DNA from: Azospirillum humicireducens
GTDB taxonomy: Bacteria > Pseudomonadota > Alphaproteobacteria > Azospirillales > Azospirillaceae
Length of the DNA stretch: 64,000 nt
NCBI RefSeq assembly: GCF_001639105.2
Contig: NZ_CP015285.1
Span: 1,976,501 to 2,040,500, forward strand
Reading direction: 5' to 3'
Shown here: piece by piece, positions 36,269 through 46,927 of the stretch
Position numbering within the stretch: the stretch's first letter is position 1
Layout: each line of letters opens with the position of its first letter
Translations under genes and position numbers: made by a program
Notes under the pieces: generated by a model
What the model saw: the letters and a program-made list of their open reading frames with translations, nothing else
What the model was told of the DNA's origin: nothing
The model's database searches: none

Positions 36269-38278
36269 ATGAGCCTTTTCAATCGCTTTTCCGTGGGTTC
36301 CAAGATCACGGCGGCCAGCGCCGGCATCCTGGTGTTCCTGGTGCTGATCGGCGGCATCGGCGTGGTGGGCCTGTCCGATGCCGGCGGCGCGGTGGAAACC
36401 TACCGGCGGCTCGGCCAGCAGACCAACGAGGCCGGGCGTATCCAGGCCCTGATGCTGGAGATGCGCCAGCAATCCACCCGATTCCTGCTGACCGGCGAGC
36501 CGGAGGTCGGCGCAACTGTCCGCCGCCTTGCCGGCGAGGCGGCGCAGGCCATCGACAAGGCCCGCAGCCTGTTCGCCGACCCGGCCCTGCTGCAGACCGT
36601 CAACCACATGTCGCAGGAGATCGCGCAATATCAGGAGGCCTTCGCCGCGACGATGGAGTTGCAGGCGGAGCGCAGCAAGGCCATCGCCGAGTTGGACGAG
36701 ATCGGACCCCGGCTGGAAAGCGCACTGGACAAGATCATGGACAGCGCCAGTTCCGCCGGCGACACCGATGCCGCCTATCTTGCGGGCATGGCCCTGCGCC
36801 ACATGCTGTCCGCCCGCATCTCGGCCACGCGCTACAACGTCGACGGCTCCCCGGCGCTGGCAAGCCAGACCCGCTCGCAATTCACCGACGCCGCCAGCCG
36901 CGGCGGGGCGATGATGGCGAGGCTGACCGACCTGGAACGGCGCAAGATGGCGATGTCCTACACCGCGATGCTGCGCGTCTACACCACCGGCTTCAATGCC
37001 GTGGTCAAGGCGACGACCGAGCGCGACCGGCTGGTGACCGAGGTGCTGATCCCCGTCGGCGACTCCATCGCCACCGAGGCGGAACAGCTGACCGTCGCCA
37101 GCGTCGAGCATCAGAAACACCTGGGCGAGGAAACCGGCGCCTTCATCACCAAGGCGCTCACGGTGATGATCGTCGCGTCTCTGGTCGCGGTGGTCCTGGG
37201 GCTGGCCACTGCGCTGCTGATCGGGCGAGGGCTGTCGCGCCCGGTGGTGGCGATCACCGACCGGATGACCCGGCTGGCCGGTGGCGACCGCAGCGTCGAC
37301 ATCCCCGGCCGGGACCGTGCCGACGAGATCGGCGGCATGGCCAGGGCCCTGCAGGTCTTCAAGGACAGGCTGATCGAGAGCGACCGGCTGGCCGAGGTTC
37401 AACGTGCCGACCACGAGGCGCGCCGGAACCGCGGTGAGCGGATCGACCGGCTGACCCAGGAATTCGACCGGCTGGTCCTGGCGGCGCTGGGCCGGGTTTC
37501 GGCGGCGGCGACGCAGCTGCAGGCGACCGCCCAGACCATGTCCGCCACCGCCGAGCAGACCACCCGGCAGGCCGACGCCGTCGCCAGCGCCTCCCATGAA
37601 GCCACCGGCAATGTGGAAACGGTGGCCGCAGCGACCGAGGAGCTGACCGCCTCCATCGCCGAGATCGGCCGGCAGGTGGCCGAGAGCACACGCATCGCCG
37701 GGCAGGCGGTCGCCACCGCCGAGAAGACCGACGACACCGTCCGCGGGCTGGTCGATGCCGCCCAGCGCATCGGCGAGGTGGTGCAGTTGATCACCGACAT
37801 CGCCAGCCAGACCAATCTTCTGGCGCTGAACGCCACCATCGAGGCGGCACGGGCGGGCGAGGCAGGCAAGGGCTTTGCCGTGGTGGCGTCGGAGGTCAAG
37901 AACCTCGCAAGCCAGACCGCCAAGGCGACGGAGGAGATTGGCAACCAGATTTCCGGCATCCAGGAGATCAGCCGGCAGGCAGCCGGGGCCATCGCCGAAA
38001 TCGGCCGGGTGATCGCCGAGATCAACCACATCTCCACCACCATCGCGGCTGCAGTGGAGGAGCAGGGTGCCGCCACCAAGGAAATCAGCCGCAACGTCCA
38101 GCAGGCGGCGCGCGGCACACAGCAGGTGTCCGGCAACATCGCCGGCGTGTCGGAGGCCGCGGCATCCACCGGTGACGCCTCGCGCGAGGTGTTGACAGCT
38201 GCCGATGGGCTGAACCATGAGGCGACCGACTTGCGCGGCTTCGTGTCGCGCTTCCTGACCGATATGCGGGCTGCGTAA
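36269..38278 (+). CDS. Methyl-accepting chemotaxis protein
   Basis: Receptor of 669 residues. An N-terminal transmembrane helix ([21 protein letters not shown]), a roughly 270-residue all-helical periplasmic region resembling HBM/4-helix sensors, a second helix ([19 protein letters not shown]), a HAMP domain and a signalling domain. The highly conserved hairpin tip reads [20 protein letters not shown]. The ATG at 36269 follows GGAGG; a GTG seven codons upstream is possible. The C-terminus has no NWETF-type CheR-binding pentapeptide. Confidence 0.94.
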   Translation: MSLFNRFSVGSKITAASAGILVFLVLIGGIGVVGLSDAGGAVETYRRLGQQTNEAGRIQALMLEMRQQSTRFLLTGEPEVGATVRRLAGEAAQAIDKARSLFADPALLQTVNHMSQEIAQYQEAFAATMELQAERSKAIAELDEIGPRLESALDKIMDSASSAGDTDAAYLAGMALRHMLSARISATRYNVDGSPALASQTRSQFTDAASRGGAMMARLTDLERRKMAMSYTAMLRVYTTGFNAVVKATTERDRLVTEVLIPVGDSIATEAEQLTVASVEHQKHLGEETGAFITKALTVMIVASLVAVVLGLATALLIGRGLSRPVVAITDRMTRLAGGDRSVDIPGRDRADEIGGMARALQVFKDRLIESDRLAEVQRADHEARRNRGERIDRLTQEFDRLVLAALGRVSAAATQLQATAQTMSATAEQTTRQADAVASASHEATGNVETVAAATEELTASIAEIGRQVAESTRIAGQAVATAEKTDDTVRGLVDAAQRIGEVVQLITDIASQTNLLALNATIEAARAGEAGKGFAVVASEVKNLASQTAKATEEIGNQISGIQEISRQAAGAIAEIGRVIAEINHISTTIAAAVEEQGAATKEISRNVQQAARGTQQVSGNIAGVSEAAASTGDASREVLTAADGLNHEATDLRGFVSRFLTDMRAA

Positions 38279-38438
38279 GAAACACCATCGAACTTCGGCG
38301 CAGTCGTTACAGATGTGGCGCCGGCAGACCCCCAACAGATCGGGTCTTGCCGGCGCCCTTCTTCTGGCGGGCAGCCCTGCTCTTTTGCCGCGTTACATTC
38401 CTCTTGCGCCCGAACGCCCCCTTGGGCACATAGGCGCC

Positions 38439-39101
38439 ATGATCCTGACCCCCATCGCCATCGACGACATGCCGAAGGCCATCGCGGCCTTCGACGCCCA
38501 TCTGGACGGCCATGCCCAAGCGCGGGCCGCCTTCCGCCGGATCGCCGCAACCTGGCCCGTGCGGCCGGAGGCCGAACCCGGCGGCGGTGTCAACACGCCG
38601 GCCCAGCGGGCCGAGGCGGTGCGGCTGGCCCATGCCCATGGCATCGACACGCTGGACGAGCCGCCCAGCCGCTCCTTCATGTGGGACGGGCAGGTGATCC
38701 GCACCGATGTCGAGGCGACGGTGATCGTGCATGAGGTGGCGCACTGGCTGTGCGCAGCGCCGGAGCGGCGGACGCTGATCGATTACGGTCTGGGCCCCGG
38801 CCCGGAGACCACCGCCCGCAAGGAAGCCCGCGCCGACAAGCGCCTGTGCTTCGAGGACTGCATGCATGAGGAGCAGCAGACTTCGCTGCTGGGCGTGCTG
38901 TGGGAGGTGGAACTGGACCAGCCGGGAATCCTGGCCTTCCTGGAACAGAACTGGATGGAGCATTGGGAGCGGCCGAGCACCGCCGCCTTCTTCATCCGCC
39001 ACGCCGAGGAACTGTTCACCCGCGGCCTGATCGACGCTGGCGGCCGCCCGACGACTGCGCGGGAGTGGGCGGATGCGCGCAAGGGCGTGCTGGTGGGGTA
39101 A
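38439..39101 (+). CDS. HExxH-motif protein, EpmC-like
   Basis: Protein of 220 residues with a metal-site-like TVIVHEVAHWLCAAPERRTLIDYGLGPGP segment (HEVAH). The HW...RR..(I/V)DYG spacing resembles elongation factor P hydroxylase EpmC, an iron enzyme, more than typical zinc proteases. The C-terminal half contains ARADKRLCFEDCMHEEQQ and is otherwise unassigned. The ATG at 38439 was chosen over longer upstream frames. The EpmC link is tentative; epmA/epmB/efp are not nearby. Confidence 0.55.
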   Translation: MILTPIAIDDMPKAIAAFDAHLDGHAQARAAFRRIAATWPVRPEAEPGGGVNTPAQRAEAVRLAHAHGIDTLDEPPSRSFMWDGQVIRTDVEATVIVHEVAHWLCAAPERRTLIDYGLGPGPETTARKEARADKRLCFEDCMHEEQQTSLLGVLWEVELDQPGILAFLEQNWMEHWERPSTAAFFIRHAEELFTRGLIDAGGRPTTAREWADARKGVLVG

Positions 39102-39150
39102 GGCGTCGGCTTCCGATCGCAGCCGATTGTTCCTAAAAACCACCGCCCCA

Positions 39151-39190
39151 AAAAGAAACGCCCTCCCCTGTACATCACAGGAGAGGGCGT
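39151..39190 (-). terminator. Rho-independent terminator for the minus-strand chemotaxis receptor
   Basis: A 14-bp stem with one mismatch (acgccctcccctgt with acaggagagggcgt) and a five-base loop lies 19 bases past the stop. On the minus strand it is followed by TTTCTTTTT, a good U-run. Confidence 0.75.
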
Positions 39191-39208
39191 CGTCGTCTCA
39201 TTCCACCG

Positions 39209-40906
39209 TCACGCCGCAGTGATGCGGGCGATGAAGGCTTCGATCTCGTGGTCCAGGCGGTTGAAGCTGCGTGACAGCTCTTCCGTGGTGTTCTGCACCG
39301 AGCCGGCGGAATGGCCGGTGGTTTCAGCAGCCTGCTGGACCAGACGCATTTCCTGCATCACCGCCATGGTGTCGACGGCGGCGCGCTGGGACCGGGCGCT
39401 GATGTCGCGGGTGGCGGCATCCTGCTCCTCCACCGCGGCGGCGACGGTGCCGAGCGATTCGTCGACCTGACGGATGGTGCCGACGATGGCACGGATGGCG
39501 CCGACCGCGGCATGGGTGGCGGCCTGGACCGCGGCGATCTCCGCACCGATTTCCTCGGTCGCCTTGGCGGTCTGGTTGGCCAGGCTCTTCACCTCCTGCG
39601 CAACGACGGCGAAGCCCTTGCCGGCCTCGCCCGCCCGTGCCGCCTCGATGGTGGCGTTCAGCGCAAGCAGGTTGGTCTGGCCGGCGATCGACTGAATGAG
39701 ACCGACCACCTCCTCGATCTTGCGGCTGGCCTCGCTCAGGCCCTGGACGATGCTGTCGGTGCGGCCGGCTTCCTCCACCGCACCGCGGGCGAGCTGCGCC
39801 GACTGGCTGATGGAGCGGGTGATCTCGTCGATCGACGCACGCAGCTGCTCGGCGCCGGCCGCCACGCTCTCGACCTCGCTGGTCGCTTCCTGCACGGAAT
39901 GGGCGACGCTGTCGCTGTGGTGGCTGGTCTGCTTGGCATTGTCGAGCATCGAATTGGCTTCGTTGCGCATCGACGTGGCGGACCGCACCACCTCGCCCAT
40001 CATCGCCTTGACCGAAGCCTCCAGGTCGTTGGCGAGCGCCGACATCGCCTGACGCCGCTCCTGGTCGTTGCGGACGCGCATCGCCTCCTGCTCGCGGGAC
40101 AGTTCCTGCACCCGGACGGCATTCTCCTTGAACACCTGGACGGTACGAGCCATCTGACCGATCTCGTCGCCCCGGTCCGCGGCGGGGATGTCGGCCTCCA
40201 GGTTGCCGCGGGCCAGCCGTTCCATCACGTCGGTCAGGCGCACGATGGGCCGGGCGATGTTCATGCCGATGAACAGGGCCACGCCGACCGTCACCAGCAG
40301 TGCGCCTCCCGCCACCAGCATGAAGGCCTGGGTCGTGTTGTCGACCGACGCGTTGACCTGGGTGTAGGCGTCCGTGGAGACCTTGCGCTTGTAATTCAGA
40401 TAGTCGCGACTGGTGCTCTGAAGACGGGTGTAAGCCGATTGAACCTCCTGCAGGAAGTCCAGCGGATCGACACCCATCTTAAGCAGATCGAGGAAACTTC
40501 CCACCTTTGCAAGATAAGTCGCGGCGTCGCTGCCGAACCGCTCGAAATACTTTGCTTCCTCGTCGGTCTCGGCGGTGGCGCCCTTCAATGCCTCCGATTG
40601 GCCCTTCAGCTTGTCGAGCTGTGCGTTGAGGGCCTTCATCTCCTCTTCCACCGCCTTGGGCGAGGCGTTCGCACTGCTGAGGATCACGGTCCGGTACATG
40701 CCGGCGTGGGCCACCGTCAAGGTGTCGGTCAGCCCCTGGATCTCCGCCTCCCGGGTAAAGGAGCGGTTGAACAGCGTGTCGAGCAGCGTCGACTGCTGGG
40801 TGATCGCCGACCAGCCGAGCAGCGCGATCACCAGCATGCCGATGATCGCCGTCGTCGCCGGAATGGCCATCTTGACGGGGATGTGGAAGTTGTTGAGGAG
40901 GGTCAT
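39209..40906 (-). CDS. Methyl-accepting chemotaxis protein
   Basis: Receptor of 565 residues: N-terminal transmembrane helix ([20 protein letters not shown]), periplasmic helical region of about 150 residues, second helix ([21 protein letters not shown]), HAMP, then the signalling domain with tip sequence [19 protein letters not shown]. It is shorter in its sensor part than the receptor at 36269. The ATG at 40906 gives a standard N-terminus; longer frames upstream are not supported. Confidence 0.93.
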   Translation of the reverse strand: MTLLNNFHIPVKMAIPATTAIIGMLVIALLGWSAITQQSTLLDTLFNRSFTREAEIQGLTDTLTVAHAGMYRTVILSSANASPKAVEEEMKALNAQLDKLKGQSEALKGATAETDEEAKYFERFGSDAATYLAKVGSFLDLLKMGVDPLDFLQEVQSAYTRLQSTSRDYLNYKRKVSTDAYTQVNASVDNTTQAFMLVAGGALLVTVGVALFIGMNIARPIVRLTDVMERLARGNLEADIPAADRGDEIGQMARTVQVFKENAVRVQELSREQEAMRVRNDQERRQAMSALANDLEASVKAMMGEVVRSATSMRNEANSMLDNAKQTSHHSDSVAHSVQEATSEVESVAAGAEQLRASIDEITRSISQSAQLARGAVEEAGRTDSIVQGLSEASRKIEEVVGLIQSIAGQTNLLALNATIEAARAGEAGKGFAVVAQEVKSLANQTAKATEEIGAEIAAVQAATHAAVGAIRAIVGTIRQVDESLGTVAAAVEEQDAATRDISARSQRAAVDTMAVMQEMRLVQQAAETTGHSAGSVQNTTEELSRSFNRLDHEIEAFIARITAA

Positions 40907-41563
40907 GGGGCACCTGCGTCGGCCGCCGGTCCGTGGTGCGAACCATCCGGCATGGCATTGGGGCGGAGGAACGGGCAGCAGTCGCGCGACGCCGACGGCA
41001 CGATAGGAGCCGCCCTGCGTTCCGCCATCGCCGGACCGCTCTGCGATACGTGGTTGGAACGTGAACCCTGTGCGGGTTCGCTTTCGGGGCGGCCAGCCCG
41101 CCGGCACGACCACCACCGCGCCATATCACCCCGGAAATCTTTTTCAATGATTAACGGGATTTCTTTAATCGGAATATTTGATCTGTCATAATCATTTGCC
41201 GTCCCGTTGACATATTTCTGCATGCAATTCTCTGACATACTGGCATATGCGCAAAGGTTTGATGGATTTGTCTTGCCCAGTCCGAACCCGGCTGACCACC
41301 ACCTCACCTACGGCGAATTCCCCGTTTCCTTGCTTTTTCCGATCAGCACGCAGCCATAACGCAGTATGTATGCTTCACAACTCATACAATTAGAGGCTAA
41401 CAGGATTTTACTCTCGCATCAATGGCGTGAATCGGGGTCATACTGCCGCATGCAGGCGTAGACACCCATCCATGCCCGCCAGGCGCACCGCCTGGAACCC
41501 CAAAGTCACTTCTTTGAATTTACAAAGATATGATAAGTAGACGCTCAGCCTTGGAAGGCCGAC
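40907..41563. other. Intergenic region without a recognised gene
   Basis: About 650 bases, noticeably richer in A+T between 41140 and 41540 than the coding DNA. No ORF with credible codon use or ribosome site. It holds the receptor promoter and the 3' region of the AEC transporter gene. Confidence 0.5.
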
Positions 41564-42508
41564 TCAGCCCGCGGCCGAAACCATGAAGGCAATGGAGATC
41601 GACACCGGCGAGAGCAGCGTGGAGATCAGCAGCGACATCGACACCACGTCCCGCCCGGCATTGTATCGTTCGGCGAAGACATAGGCGTTGATGCCGATCG
41701 GCAGGGCTGCGGCGGTCACGGCCGGGGCGACCCACACCGGAGGCAGGTCGAAGACATGTGTGGCCAGGAGCCAGGTCAGCAGCGGATGGAGCCCGGTCTT
41801 CAGCAGGGCCACGACCGTCGCGGGCAGCACCGCGCCTGAAGCCGGGCTGAGCGCCAGAGACGCACCCAAGGTGAAGCAGGCACAGGGAAGCACCGTCTGG
41901 GCCATCATGGTGAAACTCTTCATCACCATGGGCGGAATCGGCAGATGAATCAGGTTGGCGGCCAGCCCTAGGATGACCGACATCACCAGCGGGCTGGTCA
42001 GCGTCGCCTTGGCCGCCCCCAGCGTCGCCTGGACCGGTCGCCCGGACCGGCCGCCGCGCGCCGACCGTTGAGTCTCCGCCAGCATGGTTGCGGAAGTGAA
42101 CAGCAAGGGCGACTGGAAGACGATCAGCAGCATCACCGGCACCGCCACCGTCGGCCCATAGGCCTCCATGATGATGGGAGAGCCGAGAAGCGCGATGTTG
42201 GAAAAGGAACTGGCGAGGCCGATGGGGGCGATCTGCTCCCGCCGGCCCGCCATCCGCATCCACAGCCCGCCCACCAGGAAGACCGCCACAGCCGCAATGT
42301 AGAAGGACCCCAGCACCGCCCATTCCAGAGGATCGGGAATGTCCGCCCGCGCCATGTTGGAAAACAGCAGCGCCGGCAGGGCATAGATGCCGAGGAAACG
42401 GGAAAGCCCCTGGACCATCGCATTGCTGAACCCGCGGTAGCGTGCCGCCCAATAGCCAAGGGCGATCAAGCCGAACATCGGCAGGACGATCTGGAAAATC
42501 AGCGACAT
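41564..42508 (-). CDS. AEC-family transporter (auxin efflux carrier type)
   Basis: Membrane protein of 314 residues with about ten hydrophobic helices: MSLIFQIVLPMFGLIALGYWAAR, a central GLASSFSNIALLGSPIIMEAYG motif (N-rich, typical of AEC proteins) and a C-terminal VTAAALPIGINAYVFAERYN segment. Members export malate, malonate or related acids in bacteria. ATG 42508 was chosen over GTG 42514. It is 72 bases downstream of the gene for an RraA-like protein on the same strand, so the two may act together on carboxylic acids. Confidence 0.85.
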   Translation of the reverse strand: MSLIFQIVLPMFGLIALGYWAARYRGFSNAMVQGLSRFLGIYALPALLFSNMARADIPDPLEWAVLGSFYIAAVAVFLVGGLWMRMAGRREQIAPIGLASSFSNIALLGSPIIMEAYGPTVAVPVMLLIVFQSPLLFTSATMLAETQRSARGGRSGRPVQATLGAAKATLTSPLVMSVILGLAANLIHLPIPPMVMKSFTMMAQTVLPCACFTLGASLALSPASGAVLPATVVALLKTGLHPLLTWLLATHVFDLPPVWVAPAVTAAALPIGINAYVFAERYNAGRDVVSMSLLISTLLSPVSISIAFMVSAAG

Positions 42509-42580
42509 GGACACGGCACCATGTGGGCGGGGTCGGCCGGGCGGGCCGACGATGCGGGGGCTTTCCTTACACCGACCCGC

Positions 42581-43249
42581 TCATTCGGCGGGAACGATCT
42601 CCAGCGGCGGGACCCCCAGCACGTCCACCAGGGTGGCGCCGGCCTCGATCTGCTCGGTCCACTGGCGCTCGCGTTCCAGCAGGGCCAGGCTCTGGGCCAG
42701 AGCGGCATCGGCGAAGGCCAGCGGCACCACCACCACGCCGTCCTCGTCGCCCAGGATCAGGTCGCCGGGATTGACCGGCACGCCGCCGATGGCCGCGGTG
42801 ACGTCCATCTTGCCGCCGAAATTCTTGTGCGGGCCGCGGGCAACCGCTCCCTTGGCGAACACCGGCAGGCCGAGTCCGCGGATTTCGTGCAGGTCGCGGA
42901 CGGAGCCGTCGACCACCAGCCCACCCAGCGCCCGGCGCTTGCAGCAGCGCACCACCCATTCGCCCGCCAGCGCCACATCGTCCAGACCGCCGCCAGCCAC
43001 GACGACGACGTCGCCCGGCTCGGCCAGACTGACTGCATGATGAACCATGCTGTTGTCTCCGGGCATGGTGACGACAGTGCGGGCCTGACCGCAGATGCGC
43101 ATGCCCGGCACCATCGGCTTGATCCGCGAATCCATGCTCTGGCAGCGGTTCAGCGCGTCGGAGGCGACGCTGCTGGGCACCGACGACCATTTGGCGAGGG
43201 TGTCGGTCGACAGCCGGCGATAGTCGACGAGATAGCGTTGCATGGCCAT
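42581..43249 (-). CDS. RraA-like protein (oxaloacetate decarboxylase / HMG aldolase family)
   Basis: Protein of 222 residues of the RraA/methyltransferase-like fold. Family signatures: GQARTVVTMPGDNSMVHHAV, GDVVVVAGGG, ALGGLVVDGSVRDLHEIR, PVFAKG and PGDLILGDEDGVVVVP. Many relatives are 4-hydroxy-4-methyl-2-oxoglutarate aldolases or oxaloacetate decarboxylases rather than RNase E regulators. ATG 43249 has GAAAGGA upstream. Probably co-transcribed with the AEC transporter gene. Confidence 0.86.
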   Translation of the reverse strand: MAMQRYLVDYRRLSTDTLAKWSSVPSSVASDALNRCQSMDSRIKPMVPGMRICGQARTVVTMPGDNSMVHHAVSLAEPGDVVVVAGGGLDDVALAGEWVVRCCKRRALGGLVVDGSVRDLHEIRGLGLPVFAKGAVARGPHKNFGGKMDVTAAIGGVPVNPGDLILGDEDGVVVVPLAFADAALAQSLALLERERQWTEQIEAGATLVDVLGVPPLEIVPAE

Positions 43250-44023
43250 GGCGGGGTCCTTTCTTCGGTCTGGTCTTCGTGTCTGGATCGGCTTCGGAGG
43301 GGGCGTGAGGGCGGTGACGGTTCCGGCGCAGGCCAATCCCAAAGGCGGCAGCCCCGACAAGGCAACCCCGACATGCCTGACCCGTCCGCCATGCCGCCGG
43401 ATGACCGGCACGGGCGCACGCGTCAAGCGATCAGGGCGTCCTTATACGGGAATGAGCGGGACTTCGGCGCGATCCTTCGCGGAACTTCAGCGAGCGGCAC
43501 AACCCCCGGAGATTTTGGCGCTATTTGTTTAGATTTTGAAGTGTACCCGCATAAGCCGTCATACGCAAGGAGGTTGACAATCTGTAAATACGTCATAGGA
43601 AATTTTTATCCCGTATCGATAGTCGTTTTCAAGCAATGCGCGCCTCAGGCGGGAGATTGCGAGGCAATCACCAGCTATGTTTCGACGCTTCACAACTGCT
43701 GTTGCCAACCTTGGGCATTGGGAGAAATGTACAAAAAGGCGCCCACGCCTTAGCCGGCGCGCAGGCCTACGATTGTATGACGCCGAGAGTTTGTCGTTGC
43801 GCAATTTTTGATTGCCAATATAGGCCGTTCATTCGACCCGAGAAACAGGTTGCCGGCACAAGGCTCAAGGTCGGAGGAAAGTGCAGAAGTATCGAGACGG
43901 CAGGGAGGGACGGCTGGCCGAAGATGGCAGGCGGGCAAATGCAAATGCCAAAATGCGAAAGGCCGGCACCCGAAGGTCCGGCCTTTTGAGATCGCATGCC
44001 CCAGCAGAAAAGCTGGAGGAAAT
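43250..44023. other. Intergenic region without a recognised gene
   Basis: About 770 bases between the RraA-like gene and tRNA-Gly. The central part (about 43500-43850) is lower in GC and holds only short ORFs with poor codon use and no ribosome sites. A hairpin at 43958-43986 lies near the right end. I see no other feature. Confidence 0.55.
43958..43986 (-). terminator. Hairpin downstream of tRNA-Gly
   Basis: AAAGGCCGG/CCGGCCTTT inverted repeat with an eleven-base loop, about 40 bases past the 3' end of the minus-strand tRNA; followed on that strand by CGCATTTT. Probable terminator of the tRNA transcript. Confidence 0.55.
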
Positions 44024-44098
44024 TGGAGCGGGCGAAGGGATTCGAACCCTCGACCCCAACCTTGGCAAGGTTGTGCTCTACCCCTGAGCTACGCCCGC
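44024..44098 (-). tRNA. tRNA-Gly (anticodon GCC)
   Basis: Cloverleaf of 75 bases including an encoded CCA. Acceptor stem GCGGGCG/CGCCCGC, discriminator T, T-loop GGTTCGAATCC, anticodon loop with GCC reading GGC/GGU glycine codons. Confidence 0.95.
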
Positions 44099-44243
44099 GC
44101 TCCGCACCGTCATTCGGCAGCCAGTGTCTGCCGTCCGGCGGTGTGCGGCGGACTATACTCATCGGCCGACGCTTTGCAAGCGCCTTGTTTCAGTTTTCTT
44201 CACCGGCTGGACGATTTTCCGCACGCCCGGTACAAGGGCTGTC

Positions 44244-44789
44244 ATGGACACCGCATCGACCTCCCTTCCGGATCAGGCGGCGCCGCTGCCGACCTCGCCG
44301 GACCAACTGCTGGCGCGGCTCGACGCGCTGGGCATCCAGGCAACCACGCACAGCCACCCGCCGCTGCACACGGTGGAAGAGAGCAAGGCCCTGCGCGGCG
44401 CTCTGCCCGGCGGCCATTGCAAGAACCTGTTCCTGAAGGACAAGAAGGACCAGCATTGGCTGGTGGTGGCGCTGGAGGATGCGAGGGTCGACCTGAACCG
44501 GCTGGACAAGGCGATCGGCTCGGCGCGTCTGTCCTTCGCCTCGGCCGACAGGTTGTGGCGCGTCCTCGGCATCCGGCCGGGATCGGTCACGCCCTTCGCC
44601 CTGATCAACGACACCGGGCACAAGGTACGCGTCGTCCTGCAGAAGGCGATGATGGAGCATGACCTGCTGAACTATCATCCCCTGTTGAACGACCGTACCA
44701 CGGCGATCCGGCGCGATGATCTGCTGCGCTTCATCCATGCCTGCGGGCACGAGCCGGCGATCGTCGAGTTCGGCCGCACTGGGGATTGA
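44244..44789 (+). CDS. YbaK/ProX-type prolyl-tRNA editing protein
   Basis: Protein of 181 residues of the free-standing editing domain family that hydrolyses mischarged tRNA-Pro (for example Ala-tRNA-Pro). Characteristic segments are SHPPLHTVEESKAL, GGHCKNLFLKDKKDQ, the LSFASADRLWRVLGIRPGS core and VTPFALIND. ATG 44244 starts after a tRNA-Gly gene transcribed in the other direction. Confidence 0.9.
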   Translation: MDTASTSLPDQAAPLPTSPDQLLARLDALGIQATTHSHPPLHTVEESKALRGALPGGHCKNLFLKDKKDQHWLVVALEDARVDLNRLDKAIGSARLSFASADRLWRVLGIRPGSVTPFALINDTGHKVRVVLQKAMMEHDLLNYHPLLNDRTTAIRRDDLLRFIHACGHEPAIVEFGRTGD

Positions 44790-44966
44790 CCGGCTCCGGC
44801 GGTTCCACTCAATGCTTGCCCACGCAATGCTTGCTTGAGCCGCCTTGCACGCTCACATATGTCGGCAACGATCAGGATCCGGACCGGCAACGGCCGGATC
44901 GGCAACACCATGGCCCACCGGGATGTCCTACTGGGCCAGGCATCACCAACGGGACCGAAACACGCC

Positions 44967-45929
44967 ATGTTCTCCATGCCCCCCGCCAACGGGTCCAAGC
45001 CCGCCGCTCCCGCCGCCGGTGCCGCCGCCGGTGCCGCTGACGTCGTCAAGGACAGCAGCGACCGCGCCTTCATGGCCGACGTGATCGAGGCCTCGCGCGA
45101 CGTTCCGGTGATCGTCGATTTCTGGGCGCCCTGGTGCGGCCCCTGCAAGCAGCTGGGTCCGATCATCGAAAAGGTGGTCCGCGCCGCCAAGGGCGCGGTG
45201 CGCCTGGTGAAGATCGACACCGACGCCAACCCGATGATCGCCTCGCAGCTGCGCGTGCAGTCGATCCCGGCGGTCTACGCCTTCTTCCAGGGTCGTCCGG
45301 TCGATGGCTTCATGGGCGCCCTGCCCGAATCGCAGGTGAAGGCTTTCGTCGACAAGCTGGTGGCGCTGGCCAAGCAGGCCGGCGCCGGCGGCGGGGCCGG
45401 TGACCTGCTGGAGGAGGCCTTCGCCCAGGCCAAGGAACTGATGGAGGGCGGCGACCTGCAGGGCGCGCTCGACCTCTACAGCCAGATCATGCAGGCGGAG
45501 CCGGAGAACGCCCAGGCCTACGCCGGCATCGTCCGCTGCCTGATCGCCGCCGGCGACCTGGAGAATGCCAAGCAGATGCTGGCCCAGGCCCCGGAAGCCA
45601 TCGCCAAGGACAAGGAGCTGGCCAACGTCCGCGCCTCGCTGGAGGTGGCGGAGCAGGCCGCCAACGCCGGCCCGATCCCGGAACTGATGGAAAAGGTCGC
45701 CCACGATCCGAACGACCATGCTTCGCGCTTCGACCTCGCCATGGCGCTGTTTGCCGCCGGCAAGCGGGAAGCGGCGGTGGACGAACTGCTGGAAATCTTC
45801 AAACGTGACCGCAACTGGAACGAGGATGGCGCCCGCAAGCAGCTGGTGAAGTTCTTCGAGGCGTTCGGCCAGACCGACCCGCTGACGGTGAAGACCCGCC
45901 GCCGGCTGTCGACCATGATGTTCAGCTGA
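44967..45929 (+). CDS. Thioredoxin-like co-chaperone (CnoX/YbbN family)
   Basis: Protein of 320 residues. N-terminal thioredoxin domain (about 20-140) with active site FWAPWCGPCKQLGP and the cis-Pro segment QSIPAVYAF, then a C-terminal TPR-like helical domain (LYSQIMQAEPENAQAY, DLAMALFAAGKREAAVDELL) ending MMFS. This is the CnoX arrangement of a stress-linked holdase/thioredoxin; alphaproteobacterial members keep a redox-active CGPC. ATG 44967 chosen; ATG 44910 is possible and adds 19 residues. Confidence 0.88.
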   Translation: MFSMPPANGSKPAAPAAGAAAGAADVVKDSSDRAFMADVIEASRDVPVIVDFWAPWCGPCKQLGPIIEKVVRAAKGAVRLVKIDTDANPMIASQLRVQSIPAVYAFFQGRPVDGFMGALPESQVKAFVDKLVALAKQAGAGGGAGDLLEEAFAQAKELMEGGDLQGALDLYSQIMQAEPENAQAYAGIVRCLIAAGDLENAKQMLAQAPEAIAKDKELANVRASLEVAEQAANAGPIPELMEKVAHDPNDHASRFDLAMALFAAGKREAAVDELLEIFKRDRNWNEDGARKQLVKFFEAFGQTDPLTVKTRRRLSTMMFS

Positions 45930-45986
45930 CGTTTTTCAGGACACCGGACGGCTGTTCCACCGGCGAAGGGGTTCTATCTGATTGGC

Positions 45987-46667
45987 ATGACCAGGAACCC
46001 CACCAGAAACCCCTTCGACCCGGATTTCGCCCAGCTTCCGGGGATGCTGCCGATCTTCCCGCTGGCAGGCGTCCTGTTGCTGCCGCGGGCAAGGCTGCCG
46101 CTGAACATCTTCGAGCCGCGCTATCTCGCAATGGTCGAGGACGCGCTGGGCAACGGCCGCATGATCGGCATGGTCCAGCCGCTCGACCCCGCGGGGCGGG
46201 AGCGCGAGCCTGCCGTGTATGACTGCGGCTGTGCCGGCCGCATCACCAGCTTCGCCGAGACCGACGACGGCCGTTTCCTCATCACCCTGACCGGTATCTC
46301 CCGCTTCGAGATCGGGCGGGAGGTGGAGGGTGCGCGCGGCTACCGCCGGGTGGTGCCCGACTGGCGCCCCTTCCGCGCCGACCTGGAGCCCGAGGCCTGC
46401 GGCGACATCGACCGCAACCGTCTGCTCGGCGCGCTGAAGAGCTATTTCCGCGTCCAGGGCCTGTCGGTCGACTGGAAGTCCATCGAATCGACGCTGGACG
46501 AACGGCTGGTCAACTCGCTCGCCATGATCTGCCCCTTCACGCCCGGCGAGAAACAGGCGCTGCTCGAGGCCCCGACCCTGGCGGAGCGCGGGAAGCTCTT
46601 GATCGGACTGGTGGAGATGGCCATTCTCGACAGCCATGACGGGGACGGTCCGCCGCCCAGGCATTGA
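45987..46667 (+). CDS. Lon N-terminal-domain (LAN) protein
   Basis: Protein of 226 residues with the Lon substrate-binding domain but no protease: [42 protein letters not shown] and [14 protein letters not shown]. It commonly sits in this neighbourhood next to thioredoxin and Trm112-like genes. Function unknown, possibly a chaperone or substrate adaptor. Confidence 0.9.
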   Translation: MTRNPTRNPFDPDFAQLPGMLPIFPLAGVLLLPRARLPLNIFEPRYLAMVEDALGNGRMIGMVQPLDPAGREREPAVYDCGCAGRITSFAETDDGRFLITLTGISRFEIGREVEGARGYRRVVPDWRPFRADLEPEACGDIDRNRLLGALKSYFRVQGLSVDWKSIESTLDERLVNSLAMICPFTPGEKQALLEAPTLAERGKLLIGLVEMAILDSHDGDGPPPRH

Positions 46668-46696
46668 TCCTTACCTTGACGATTGCGAGACACGAC

Positions 46697-46927
46697 ATGG
46701 CGACGCCCGAGGACAAGAGCAGCGAATCGAAAACCAGCGCGCGGGTCGACCCGAAGCTGCTGGAAATCCTGGTCTGTCCGCTGACCAAGGGCCCGCTGCG
46801 CTACGACGCCGAACGCGGCGAGCTGGTCAGCGAGCGCGCCGGGCTGGCCTACCCGATTCGCGACGGCATTCCGATCATGCTGATCGACGAGGCCCGCAGC
46901 CTGGACAAGGCGGGGGCGTCGCGATGA
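46697..46927 (+). CDS. Trm112-like zinc-binding protein
   Basis: Protein of 76 residues with the Trm112/YcaR pattern: [17 protein letters not shown], a beta strand pair ([14 protein letters not shown]) and [14 protein letters not shown]. Trm112 proteins partner and stabilise methyltransferases in eukaryotes; bacterial members are mostly uncharacterised. ATG 46697 was chosen over TTG 46664. Overlaps the next gene by ATGA. Confidence 0.88.
   Translation: MATPEDKSSESKTSARVDPKLLEILVCPLTKGPLRYDAERGELVSERAGLAYPIRDGIPIMLIDEARSLDKAGASR

Noticed and set aside
35861-38335. An 824-residue antisense ORF opposite a chemotaxis receptor
   Set aside because: The plus strand has all receptor domains; the antisense product is low-complexity.
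43250-44023. Small genes in the 770-base gap before tRNA-Gly
   Set aside because: ORFs on both strands are short, lack ribosome sites and have poor codon use.
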